Part shown: piece by piece, positions 16,466 to 25,264 of the stretch
Layout of the letters: each line of letters opens with the position of its first letter
Numbering within the stretch: the stretch's first letter is position 1
Origin: Rathayibacter rhapontici
Lineage (GTDB): Bacteria; Actinomycetota; Actinomycetes; Actinomycetales; Microbacteriaceae
Length of the DNA stretch: 58,787 nt
Assembly (NCBI RefSeq): GCF_001995175.1
Contig: NZ_MUKN01000021.1
Span: 1-58,787 of the forward strand
Direction of reading: 5' to 3'
The notes under the pieces: model-generated
What the model saw: the letters and a program-made list of their open reading frames with translations, nothing else
Database searches by the model: none
What the model was told of the DNA's origin: nothing
Translations under genes and position numbers: made by a program

Positions 16466-16846
16466 ATGACCGATCCGCTCGACACTCCGCAGCACTCCGA
16501 CGACGTCGAGGTGACCCGCGAAGAGGTCGAGGTGCGCCGGAGCCCGCGCATCTGGCGCATCCTGGCGCTGGGCGCCGGACTCGGCGCGATCACGGCGTTC
16601 GTGCTGACCTTCGCCCTGCCCGAGACGCAGGGCTTCTCGCAGGGCCAGGTCTTCGGCTTCAGCCTGCTGCTGTTCGTGACGCTCTTCGGTGCGCTCGCCG
16701 GCCTGATCGTCGTGATCCTCGACCGCGTGGTCGGACGCCGGGTGGTCCGCCGCACCGCCGAGCGCACGGTCGCCCGCGAGAGCACGCCCGGCGACCCGCA
16801 GGCGGACGGCGGCTCCGAGCCGGAGCCGGGCACCGCCGTCCGCTGA
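16466..16846 (+). CDS. Two-helix membrane protein near purF
   Basis: A 126-residue protein. An acidic N-terminus of about 30 residues is followed by an amphipathic RRSPRIWRI and two hydrophobic helices (about 33-50 and 62-86), then a basic segment GRRVVRRTAERTVAR and an acidic disordered tail. Similar proteins are found beside purF in Microbacteriaceae, sometimes misnamed potassium transporter Trk; it is far too small for that. Convergent with the 39-residue gene downstream. Function unknown. Confidence 0.75.
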   Translation: MTDPLDTPQHSDDVEVTREEVEVRRSPRIWRILALGAGLGAITAFVLTFALPETQGFSQGQVFGFSLLLFVTLFGALAGLIVVILDRVVGRRVVRRTAERTVARESTPGDPQADGGSEPEPGTAVR

Positions 16847-16855
16847 CGGATCGGC

Positions 16856-16975
16856 TCAGCGTCCCTTGCGCGCGGTCCTGCGCGCGGCGTTCTGCATCGT
16901 GCGCTTCGCCTTCTGCGACTTCGTCAGCTTGCGCGCGATGAACATCAGCAGGTAGGGGATCAGGCGGTAGATCAC
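16856..16975 (-). CDS. 39-residue basic membrane peptide
   Basis: GTG at 16975, preceded by GGAGCCTCCC, encodes a hydrophobic segment IYRLIPYLLMFIARKL followed by a very basic tail (KSQKAKRTMQNAARRTARKG), with net charge above +10. The reading could extend to 17047, but the longer N-terminus is random Arg/Pro sequence and lacks a ribosome binding site. It ends 9 bp from the convergent upstream gene. It may be a membrane-associated peptide; no family known to me. Confidence 0.55.
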   Translation of the reverse strand: MIYRLIPYLLMFIARKLTKSQKAKRTMQNAARRTARKGR

Positions 16976-17111
16976 GGGAGGCTCCTCGTCTGCGCGCCCG
17001 GGTGGCGCACGCAGACGAGTCTGGACGCCGCGGCGCCGGCCGGGCACCCGGTTGCGGAGGCCCGGAGCGTGTGCTGGTGGAAGGCGAGCACACCTGCTCC
17101 CGTGCGCGGGA

Positions 17112-18569
17112 TCAGCTCAGCTGCGTGCGCTCGACCCAGTCCAGGTACTCCGGAGTCACGGTGCCCGTGATGTACTCGCCCGTGAAGCAGCTGGTCTCGA
17201 GATCGGTGACGTCGGATCCCTCGAGGATCGCCGCCTTCATGTCGGCGACCTCCTGGTAGATCAGGTAGTCGGCGCCGATCGCCTCCGAGATCTCGGGGAT
17301 CCGGCGGTTGTGGGCGACGAGCTCCTGCCGCGAGGGCATGTTGATGCCGTACACGTGCGGGTAGCGCACGGGCGGGGCGGCGGAGGCGAACGTGACGGTG
17401 TTCGCTCCGGCCGTGCGCGCCATGTCGACGATCTCCTTCGAGGTCGTGCCGCGCACGATCGAGTCGTCCACGATCAGCACGTTCTTGCCCTTGAACTCGC
17501 TCGACATCGCGTTGAGCTTCTGACGCACCGACTTCTTGCGCACCGCCTGCCCGGGCATGATGAACGTCCGGCCGACGTAGCGGTTCTTGTAGAAGCCCTC
17601 GCGGTACTCGATGCCGAGCTTCTGCGCGACCTGCATCGCGGCGGGGCGGGACGAGTCCGGAATCGGCATGACGACATCGATGGCTCCGCCCGGCGTGTAC
17701 GCGGCGATCGTGTCGGCGAGGCGGTCGCCCAGGCGCAGGCGCGCCTCGTAGACCGAGATGCCCGACATCACGGAGTCGGGGCGCGCGAGGTAGACGTACT
17801 CGAACGAGCAGGGGATGAGGCGCGGGTTCTTCGCGCACTGGCGGCTCGCCATGCGGCCGTCCGGAGTGATGAAGATCGCCTCGCCGGGAGCGACGTCGCG
17901 CACGATCTCGAAGCCCTGGGCCTCGAGCACGAGCGACTCGGAGGCGACGACCCAGTCGTCGGTCGCGCCGACGTTGGAGCGGCGGCCGACGATCAGCGGG
18001 CGGATGCCGAAGGGGTCGCGGAACGCGAGGAGGCCCACCCCGGCGATCAGCGCGATGGTGGCGTAGGAGCCCTCGACGCGCTCGTGCACGCGGGCGACCG
18101 CGTCGAACACCTCGTCGGCGTCGAGGTCGCGGCCCGAGATCGACGCCTGCAGCTCGTTGGCGAGGACGTTGACGAGGAGCTCCGTGTCGGAGGTGGTGTT
18201 GAGGTGGCGGCGGTCGACGCGGAAGAGCTCCTCGGTGAGCTCGCGCGTGTTCGTCAGGTTGCCGTTGTGGACGAGGATGATGCCGTACGGCGCGTTCACG
18301 TAGAACGGCTGCGCCTCCTCCTCGCGCTCCGCGTTGCCCTTCGTGGCGTAGCGGACGTGCCCGAGGCCCATGGTTCCGAGCAGCGACCGCATGTCGCGGG
18401 TGCGGAACGCCTCGCGGACCTGGCCCGCCGCCTTCTTGATGTGGAGGGTGCTGCCGTCGGCCGTCGCGATGCCGGTCGAATCCTGACCGCGGTGCTGCAG
18501 GAGCGACAGGCTGTCGTAGATGGACTGGTTGACGGGTCCCGAGGAGACGATTCCTACGATTCCGCACAT
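17112..18569 (-). CDS. purF: Amidophosphoribosyltransferase
   Basis: First committed step of purine synthesis: transfer of glutamine amide nitrogen to PRPP. The start at 18569 (MCGIVGIVSSG) places the nucleophile Cys at position 2, with N-terminal Met removal expected; the upstream extension to 18674 is discarded for this reason. The glutaminase half shows HRGQDSTGIA and VHNGNLTN. The phosphoribosyltransferase half has the PRPP loop VLIVDDSIVRGTTSKEI (about 360). Length of 485 residues is normal. It is transcribed divergently from purM with a 211-bp spacer that contains the 12-bp palindrome GGCGGATCCGCC (18698-18709). Confidence 0.97.
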   Translation of the reverse strand: MCGIVGIVSSGPVNQSIYDSLSLLQHRGQDSTGIATADGSTLHIKKAAGQVREAFRTRDMRSLLGTMGLGHVRYATKGNAEREEEAQPFYVNAPYGIILVHNGNLTNTRELTEELFRVDRRHLNTTSDTELLVNVLANELQASISGRDLDADEVFDAVARVHERVEGSYATIALIAGVGLLAFRDPFGIRPLIVGRRSNVGATDDWVVASESLVLEAQGFEIVRDVAPGEAIFITPDGRMASRQCAKNPRLIPCSFEYVYLARPDSVMSGISVYEARLRLGDRLADTIAAYTPGGAIDVVMPIPDSSRPAAMQVAQKLGIEYREGFYKNRYVGRTFIMPGQAVRKKSVRQKLNAMSSEFKGKNVLIVDDSIVRGTTSKEIVDMARTAGANTVTFASAAPPVRYPHVYGINMPSRQELVAHNRRIPEISEAIGADYLIYQEVADMKAAILEGSDVTDLETSCFTGEYITGTVTPEYLDWVERTQLS

Positions 18570-18780
18570 GCCGGATGGGCTCCCAATCGGGTAGCAGGGG
18601 GGGATGACGGTCCATCCTGACACGTGGGGGACGCATCCCCTAATGGTTCGCCCTGGGCGGATCGGCCGGTGCACGGCGGTGCGGAGGCGCCGTCTCGGGC
18701 GGATCCGCCGAGCCTCCGCCGGTGCAGCGAAGGCCTCTCGCGGACTCTCGGCGGGGCGGGCCAGTCGGTAGGGTCGTCGC

Positions 18781-19890
18781 GTGAGTGATGAGACGAGCAG
18801 CTACGCCCGCGCCGGAGTCGACACCGCGGCGGGTGATCTCGCGGTCGAGCTGATGAAGTCGGCCGTGTCGGCGACGCACGACCGCCACGTGCTCGGCGGG
18901 GTCGGCGGGTTCGCCGGCCTCTACGACGTGTCGTTCCTCAAGGACTTCCGCGCGCCGCTGCTCGCGACCTCGACCGACGGCGTCGGCACGAAGGTCGCGC
19001 TCGCGCAGGCGATCGACAAGCACGACACGATCGGCCAGGACCTCGTCGGCATGGTCGTCGACGACATCGTCGTGGTGGGCGCGCGCCCCCTCTTCATGAC
19101 CGACTACATCGCCTGCGGCAAGGTCGTCCCGGCGCGCATCGCCGACATCGTGGCCGGCATCGCGCGGGCGTGCTCCGCCACGGGCACGGCGCTCGTCGGC
19201 GGCGAGACGGCCGAGCACCCGGGGCTCCTCGGGCCTGACGACTACGACGTGGCCGGAGCGGCGACCGGAGTGGTCGAGGCGGACGCGGTGCGCGGCGCCG
19301 ACCGCGTGCAGGACGGCGACGTCGTGATCGCGATGGCCTCCTCCGGACTGCACTCGAACGGCTACTCGCTCGTGCGCCACATCCTCGCCGAGCGCGGCAT
19401 CGGCTTCACCGACCGCTCGGCCGAGCTCGGCGGAGTCGTGGGCGAGGTGCTCCTCGAGCCCACCCGCCTCTACACCCGGCCGCTGCTGGACGTGCTCGAG
19501 CACGAGACGCTCGGCGCGGCCGTGCACTCGATCAGCCACGTCACCGGAGGCGGCATCGCCGCGAACCTCGCCCGCGTGCTGCCGCGCGGCTCCTGGGTCG
19601 AGGTCGAGCGGTCGACCTGGAGCCCGTCGGACGTGTTCCGCGCGCTCGCCGGGATGTCGGGCGCGACGCTCGAGAGCACCGAGGGCACGTGGAACCTCGG
19701 GATCGGGATGTTCGCCGTGGTCGACGCGGAGGCGGCTCCGTCGGTCATCGCCTCGCTCGAGGCGTCGGGCGTGCCGTCGTGGATCGCAGGGCGCGTGTCG
19801 ATGAGCACCCGCTCGTTCGAGGGCTTCGAGCAGGGCGCCAAGGGCGTCGACGGCGGCGCGGTGCGCCTGGTCGGGATGTACGCGGGCTGA
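18781..19890 (+). CDS. purM: Phosphoribosylformylglycinamidine cyclo-ligase (AIR synthetase)
   Basis: Fifth step of purine synthesis, ATP-dependent closure of the imidazole ring. The 369-residue protein starts with GTG and shows the PurM signatures: YARAGVDTAAGDLAVELM, STDGVGTKVALAQ, MVVDDIVVVGARPLFMTDYI, GGETAEHPG and SSGLHSNGYSLVR. Length is slightly above the usual 345 because of a C-terminal extension. It is divergent from purF rather than in a purF-purM operon, and is followed by a palindromic repeat. Confidence 0.97.
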   Translation: MSDETSSYARAGVDTAAGDLAVELMKSAVSATHDRHVLGGVGGFAGLYDVSFLKDFRAPLLATSTDGVGTKVALAQAIDKHDTIGQDLVGMVVDDIVVVGARPLFMTDYIACGKVVPARIADIVAGIARACSATGTALVGGETAEHPGLLGPDDYDVAGAATGVVEADAVRGADRVQDGDVVIAMASSGLHSNGYSLVRHILAERGIGFTDRSAELGGVVGEVLLEPTRLYTRPLLDVLEHETLGAAVHSISHVTGGGIAANLARVLPRGSWVEVERSTWSPSDVFRALAGMSGATLESTEGTWNLGIGMFAVVDAEAAPSVIASLEASGVPSWIAGRVSMSTRSFEGFEQGAKGVDGGAVRLVGMYAG

Positions 19891-19906
19891 CGCCGCGGGC
19901 AGTTCC

Positions 19907-20003
19907 TGCTGGTCGAGTAGCCGCCGCAGGCGGCGTATCGAGACCCGCGTCTCCAGGAGGGGCGGATCTCGAGACGCCCGCTGCGCGGGCTGCTCGATCA
20001 GCA
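19907..20003. repeat. REP-like palindromic element (GTCGAGTAG family)
   Basis: Outer arms TGCTGGTCGAGTAGCC and GGCTGCTCGATCAGCA pair at 14 of 16 positions. They enclose two small hairpins (GCCGCCGCAGGCGGC and CCCGCTGCGCGGG) and the motif GTATCGAGACCC. It lies between the convergent purM and membrane-protein genes. Other copies occur at 37966-38131. Confidence 0.85.
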
Positions 20004-20012
20004 AGGTGGGCG

Positions 20013-20510
20013 TCAGGCCGGGCGGTGGTGCTGCGAGCGTGCGTGCGCGCGCTCCCAGGCGTGCTCGTGGCGGGTCAGCAGCCAGGAGCCCCAGGCGCAG
20101 AGGGCGAAGGCGGCGGCCGTCGCCAGCAGCACCGTGATCCAGGTCGGAGCGTCCCGGCTGACCAGGAGGTTCGCGGCCGCGATGAGGACGCCCAGGGCCG
20201 AGCCCGAGCTCGTGCCGAGCACGAACGCGGAGTCGCTGCGGTTCACGGCGCGGACGGACACCATGCCCGCCACGGCGCCGACGCCGCCGCAGAGGCCGAT
20301 GCCCGCTCCCGAGAGGACGCCCATCAGCATCCCGAAGCTCACGAGCGCCGACGGGTCGAGCGGACCGGACGCGAGCGCGGCCGGCAGGTAGAGCACCAGG
20401 GCGACGGCGGCGCCGACAGCGCCTCCGACGAGGACCGCACCCACCAGGAGGGCGGCGGTGACGTAGCTGAGCCGTGCGACAGGGTGCACGGATCCTTCGG
20501 GTTCGAACAT
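20013..20510 (-). CDS. Four-helix membrane protein
   Basis: A 165-residue protein with four hydrophobic segments (about 15-40, 55-85, 97-116 and 125-145) rich in Ala/Gly/Leu and a His-rich cytoplasmic C-terminus (TRHEHAWERAHARSQHHRP). The ATG at 20510 follows GGAG with 5-nt spacing. Stop close to the palindromic element. No family recognised. It is followed upstream on the same strand by the large secreted protein gene, whose stop lies 110 bp before this start. Confidence 0.7.
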   Translation of the reverse strand: MFEPEGSVHPVARLSYVTAALLVGAVLVGGAVGAAVALVLYLPAALASGPLDPSALVSFGMLMGVLSGAGIGLCGGVGAVAGMVSVRAVNRSDSAFVLGTSSGSALGVLIAAANLLVSRDAPTWITVLLATAAAFALCAWGSWLLTRHEHAWERAHARSQHHRPA

Positions 20511-20620
20511 CGCGGCTCCATCGACGCGAGCGCGCGGACCGTTCCGCGCGCCGTCCTCGGACACTACGCCGGGCGGAGTCGGCGCGGAACGGGCTTGCGG
20601 CGGCGCGCCCGAGAGTGCGT

Positions 20621-22930
20621 CTACAGGCAGCCGGGCATCGGTCGGACCGTGTAGTTCACCGACGACGACGTGAACCCTTCGACGAAGGAGCATGCGCCCT
20701 CGGCCGCGTCCTGGATCACGGGAGCCGGTCCGCTGGGCCTGGCCGTCCCGATCGTGTCGTCGAGTGTCGACGTGAAGGTGATGGGCTGCGACGGCGTCCC
20801 GACGGCGGAGATCGTCCCGCGGACGAAGCTGCCCTCGGCCAGTCTGACGACGACCCCCGGCTGGACGACGAGAGTGCCGTCGACCTTCCAGTACTCGACG
20901 CTTCCGCTGACGATGTCGTGGACCCACCCCTGGCCGAGGATCAGAGAGTCGCTCGCGCGGATCCGAGCGAGCAGGATGTGCGGGTTCGTCATGCCCGGGG
21001 CGGTGTTGCCCGCGAGTGCCGTGGACGTCTTGAGGAGTGCATCGTGGATCTCGATCGGCGTGGTCGTCAGCCCTCCCATGCCGGTGAAGACGTTGTTCCT
21101 CACGATGACCGGGTGCTCCGGCGGCAACCAGTCGCCGCGAGGTTCCGACGTGGGGACGGACACGTACACCCGCCCCCGGACGAACTCGTTGTCCTGGAGA
21201 TCCACCGACGTTCCTCTCAGGCGCACCCCGCCCCAGATTTGCGAGTGCGAGATCCGGACGGCGCTCTCGGACTGGCCGCAGAAGACACCCGTTTCGGCGT
21301 ACTTCACGACGAGGTACTGCGCATCCATGCGGCAGATCGTCGATTCGTACGGGTACTCGTCGTACCAGTAGTGCTGCTCGAAGACGTCGATTCCCTTCCA
21401 CGGAGTCGCGCGGGCGGGCAGGACGGCGGTCGTCCCGTCCGTATCGCCGCCGACGGTGTCGTCGTGGATCGACGTGACGACGACGGGTGCGGTCGAGGTG
21501 CCCGACGCCTTGAGTGGAAGGTTCGCGGCGATGCCGTCGTAGACCTTGATGATCGTGCCCGCCTCGGCGGTCCATCTCACCGGCGCCTCCCCCTCTCCGG
21601 TGTCCTGGAGGTCGAGAGTGCGGGAGATCGTGTAGACCCGGGCTCCGCGGGGCGAGAGTTCGTACAAGTCGCGATGCCCTATCGTCGCGAGATCGAAGAC
21701 GTCTCGTGGGCTGATCGTCGTCGTCGCCGCGCTCTCCCGCACGACGGGGGCGTAGCCCGTTCGCGTCCCCGTCACACGAACGGTCACCCGCGTGCCGGAT
21801 TGCGCGATATCCGTCCTGAGCGTGGGAGCGGCCGCCCACTCGCCATAGCTGTCCTTGATCGCTGCCCCGTTCGCGTACCACCGGTACTCCAGACGCCAAC
21901 CGGAGCTCCACGTTCCGGCGTTCGCCGTGAGCAACGAGTACACGGTGGGCGTGCCCGAGACGGTGGGCGTCGGAGCCACGAGGACCTTCGGCGCCAGGGT
22001 GACGGACCGCGCGGTGGTCGGCCCGCTCCCGACCGCGTTCACCGGAGTGACCGTGAGGCTGTAGGTGCCGCCGGGAACCAGGCTGATGTGCGTCACCGAC
22101 CGCTTCTCCGGACCGTAGAGGTGCGACCACGCGCCCTGACCGGTCGAGTCGACGCCGTCCCGGGTGAGCCGGTAACCGGTGATCGCCGAGCCGCCTGTCG
22201 TGGCCGGCGGCTGCCAGGAGATCGTCGCGGTCGCCGCCGCATCGTCGACCACGGCGACGACACTCGTCGCCGCGCCGGGAGGACCGGGCTTGATCGTGGC
22301 GGTCGGAGCGGAGGTCTTCGGAGTGGTCGTGTAGCCGGTCCGGCTGCCCGTGACGGTGACGGTGAGCGTCCGTCCGGAGTCGGCGGTGACGGCCTTGTAG
22401 GTGGCGGCGGTGGCGCCGGTGATCGCGGTTCCCGAGCGCTTCCACTGGTAGGCGTACGAGGTGGGCACGGGGTTCCAGGTGCCGGTCTTCGCGGTCAGCA
22501 CGGAGCCGACTCTCGTGGTGCCCGTCACCGTCGGGGTCGGCGCCGTGGTGAAGGCGCGCGGGGTGGTGATCGTGGCGGTCGGAGCGGAGGTGCGGGGGGT
22601 GGTCGTGTAGCCGGTCCTGCTGCCGGTGACGGTGACGGTGAGCGTCCGTCCGGAATCGGCGGTGACGGCCTTGTACGTGGCGGCCGTCGCGCCGGTGATC
22701 GCGGTTCCCGAGCGCTTCCACTGGTAGGCGTACGAGGTGGGCACGGGGTTCCAGGTGCCGGTCTTCGCGGTCAGCACGGAACCGACGGCGGCGGTTCCCG
22801 AGATCGTGGGCGTCGGCGCGGTCGTGAACGCGGTCGCGGCCGATGCCGGAGCTGCGGGGAGGAACGCCAGCAGCAGCGCGGCGACGACGATCACGGCGAG
22901 GCGCGCGAGGCGCGGAGTTCTGGGGGGCAC
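20621..22930 (-). CDS. Secreted multidomain protein: Ig-like repeats, FnIII and probable beta-helix
   Basis: A 769-residue exported protein with a signal peptide (hydrophobic 9-27, cleavage near PASAA). Two nearly identical 92-residue Ig-like repeats follow (TPTISGTAAVGSVLTAKTGT ... YAYQWKRSGTAITGATAATY), then a fibronectin type III-like module (GSAITGYRLTRDGVDSTGQG), a third diverged Ig-like repeat, and from about 420 a C-terminal region with regular short strands (VVKYAETGVFCGQSESAVRI, SQIWGGVRLRGTSVDLQDNE). That region looks like a right-handed parallel beta-helix. No catalytic motif or sorting signal was seen. Probable role: polysaccharide or surface binding. The duplicated repeats are almost identical in DNA too (22292-22567 and 22568-22843). 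Confidence 0.85.
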   Translation of the reverse strand: MPPRTPRLARLAVIVVAALLLAFLPAAPASAATAFTTAPTPTISGTAAVGSVLTAKTGTWNPVPTSYAYQWKRSGTAITGATAATYKAVTADSGRTLTVTVTGSRTGYTTTPRTSAPTATITTPRAFTTAPTPTVTGTTRVGSVLTAKTGTWNPVPTSYAYQWKRSGTAITGATAATYKAVTADSGRTLTVTVTGSRTGYTTTPKTSAPTATIKPGPPGAATSVVAVVDDAAATATISWQPPATTGGSAITGYRLTRDGVDSTGQGAWSHLYGPEKRSVTHISLVPGGTYSLTVTPVNAVGSGPTTARSVTLAPKVLVAPTPTVSGTPTVYSLLTANAGTWSSGWRLEYRWYANGAAIKDSYGEWAAAPTLRTDIAQSGTRVTVRVTGTRTGYAPVVRESAATTTISPRDVFDLATIGHRDLYELSPRGARVYTISRTLDLQDTGEGEAPVRWTAEAGTIIKVYDGIAANLPLKASGTSTAPVVVTSIHDDTVGGDTDGTTAVLPARATPWKGIDVFEQHYWYDEYPYESTICRMDAQYLVVKYAETGVFCGQSESAVRISHSQIWGGVRLRGTSVDLQDNEFVRGRVYVSVPTSEPRGDWLPPEHPVIVRNNVFTGMGGLTTTPIEIHDALLKTSTALAGNTAPGMTNPHILLARIRASDSLILGQGWVHDIVSGSVEYWKVDGTLVVQPGVVVRLAEGSFVRGTISAVGTPSQPITFTSTLDDTIGTARPSGPAPVIQDAAEGACSFVEGFTSSSVNYTVRPMPGCL

Positions 22931-23557
22931 GAGGAACCGATCGGTCGAGTGGCGGGAGCCGAGACGGTGCTCAGGGTTCCGAAGAGAGGAATTCGAGCGC
23001 TCTAGGGGCGGAGTCGCTCATTATCAGCACGGCATCGGAAGACGCACTATCCCCAGGGCGGGGACATAGGATCGGCGTCCTCCGCGCGGGTGATCCGGTG
23101 GCCTGGCGGATCGGCGCGATAGGTATTTCCCCGTCCTGCACGAGTCGTTCGTGACAACCGGTCCGCGGTGGCGCTCACAGCGGTTCCGGCGCCCCTCATC
23201 GCCGGCGCGGCCTGGAGAGACGTGCCGTCCTGACAGCGCGACGCCGGCCGCACGAGCGGTCGGCCTTCTCGGACCGACGTCGATCGGCCTCCGCTGTCAC
23301 GGCGGGAACGACATCGCGGAGAGCGCTCACAGAAACGGCCGAAAGGGGGGTCAATCGTCCTCGCTTCGCGCAGATAAGTTGTGCCTCGCGCGATCGGAAC
23401 GCTCGCCTCTCTCCTCGAGGTCCGTACTCCGACATCCGCGTCCCCACCCTCTCGCCTTGCGCTGATCACCCGATCGCAGCGGACGGCGCTCACCCGATGA
23501 CTCGACGGCGCGCAGAGATGCGCCGCTCGTCGCGCACGCCGATTTGGAGACGAACCC
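22931..23557. other. Long divergent spacer between two secreted-protein genes
   Basis: About 630 bp without a convincing gene; the frames crossing it are Arg-rich and have no ribosome binding sites. Base composition is slightly less G+C-rich around 22990-23060 and 23330-23400, where promoters of the two divergent exported-protein genes are expected, but no consensus box is clear. No hairpin of note. Confidence 0.5.
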
Positions 23558-25134
23558 ATGGAGCGAAAGCCCCTCATCCCGCGATGGCTCACCGCCGTCG
23601 CCGCCGCCGCCGCGCTCGCGCTGGCCGCGCCCTCCGCGGCGGTGCCGCCGAGGCGGAGCCGACCACGCTGAGCACCGCCGCCGTCACGGCTCCGACCGAG
23701 GCGGCCACGTCGGCGGCCCGCGCCAGCACTCCGTGGGAGCCGCTGAACGTCTACTCCACCGCCGACGGCTCGGCGCGGTCGGCGACGCTCTACTGGGACG
23801 CGCCCGACTACGACGGTGGATCCGCCATCACGGGCTACCGGGTCTCGCGCGACGGGATCGACGCGTCCGGTGCCGGGCCCTGGTCGACCGTCGTCTCGGC
23901 GTCCGCCCGCTCGCAGAAGTTCACCAACCTCGAGTCGCAGTCGGGCTACTGGCTGACCGTCTCGGCGATCAACGCCTACGGCACCGGGTACGTCTCGGAG
24001 TCGTGGGTCTACATCCCGTACGTGACCTCTCCGGGGACCCCCACGAACGTGACCGCGACCAAGGACGACGGCGCGCGCACGGCCACCCTCACGTGGAGCC
24101 CTCCGTACGACGACGGCGGCGGAGCCATCACCGGCTACGAGGTCTCGCGCAACGGCGTCGACGCGGCGGGCAACGGCCCGTGGTCGACCATCGTCTCGGC
24201 GTCCACCCGCTCGCGCACGTTCTCGAACCTCGCGCTCGGCTCCACCTACACGCTCTCCGTCCGCGCCCTCAACTCGGCCGGCTCCAGCATCACGTCCTCC
24301 AGCTCGGTCCGGATGGGGAGCGCCGCCCTCACGGCCGCCACCCCGACCATCACCGGCACCGCGAAGGTCGGAGCGACCCTCACCGCGAACCCCGGCGCCT
24401 GGGGTCCGGCCCCCGTCGCCTACGCCTACCAGTGGAAGGCCGACGGCACGGCTCTGAGCGGGGCGACCGCCTCGACCTACAAGCCGAGCAGCGCGACGCT
24501 CGGCAAGCGGATCACCGTGACCGTCACCGGCAGCAAGACCGGCTACACCGCCGCGACCCGCACCTCCGCCGCGACCGCCGCGGTCGCCTCCGGCACCCTC
24601 ACCGCCGTGAAGCCGACGATCACCGGCACCGCGAAGGTCGGCTCGACCCTCACCGCGAACCCCGGCGCCTGGGGTCCCGCCCCGGTCTCGCTCGTCTACC
24701 AGTGGATGTCGAACGGCACGGCCATCAGCGGCGCCACGGGATCGACGTACAAGCCCACGAGCGCCGTGCTCGGCAAGACGATCACCGTCACAGTGACCGG
24801 CAGCAAGACCGGCTACACCCGGGTGACCCGCACGTCCGACGCGACCGCCGCGGTCGTCGCCGGCACGCTCGTCGCCCCGACGCCGACCGTGTCCGGCACG
24901 GCCAAGGTCGGCTTCACCCTCACGGCGAACCCCGGCGCCTGGGGTCCGGCTCCCGTCACCCTCACGTACCAGTGGAAGGCGAACGGCGTCGCGATCAGCG
25001 GAGCGACGTCGTCGACCTTCAAGCCGACCAGCAGCACGGTCGGCAAGAGGGTCACCGTCACCGTGACGGGCAAGAAGACCGCGTACACCACGGTCTCGCG
25101 CACCTCGGCGGCGACCGCCGCCGTCGTCAGGTAG
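23558..25134 (+). pseudogene. Secreted FnIII/Ig-like repeat protein with frameshift after the signal peptide
   Basis: The ATG at 23558 (upstream GGAG at 23546-23549) opens a textbook signal peptide, ERKPLIPRWLTAVAAAAALA ending PSAA. In the given sequence this frame stops after 37 codons. One missing base near 23640 would join it to the long frame beginning GAAEAEPTTLSTAAV. That frame encodes two fibronectin III-like modules (ITGYRVSRDGIDASGAGPW; ITGYEVSRNGVDAAGNGPW) and three Ig-like repeats of about 90 residues (TPTITGTAKVGATLTANPGA and relatives), stopping at 25134. The restored protein would be about 525 residues with no sorting signal. It shares modules with both neighbouring secreted proteins. 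Likely a sequencing indel rather than a dead gene. Confidence 0.8.
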
Positions 25135-25140
25135 CAGCTC

Positions 25141-25189
25141 CGGGCCCGCGGTCCTCCTCCCGTCGCAGCGGAGGAGGACCGCGGGCCCG
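25141..25189 (+). terminator. Strong terminator hairpin, 19-bp perfect stem
   Basis: CGGGCCCGCGGTCCTCCTC (25141-25159) pairs with its exact complement (25171-25189) across an 11-nt loop, beginning 6 bp after the stop at 25134. It insulates the secreted repeat protein from the sugar dehydrogenase gene. Confidence 0.85.
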
Positions 25190-25264
25190 CGTGCGCCGCA
25201 CGACCCCGTTCCGCTCCACTCCGATCTCGATGCGCCGGCCCGTGCGGTCGACGTGGAGGCACCT

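Noticed and set aside
23497..23557. Start of the Ig/FnIII protein at 23497
   Set aside because: That reading gives an Arg-rich N-terminus without a signal peptide; the ATG at 23558 gives a typical one if one base is restored.
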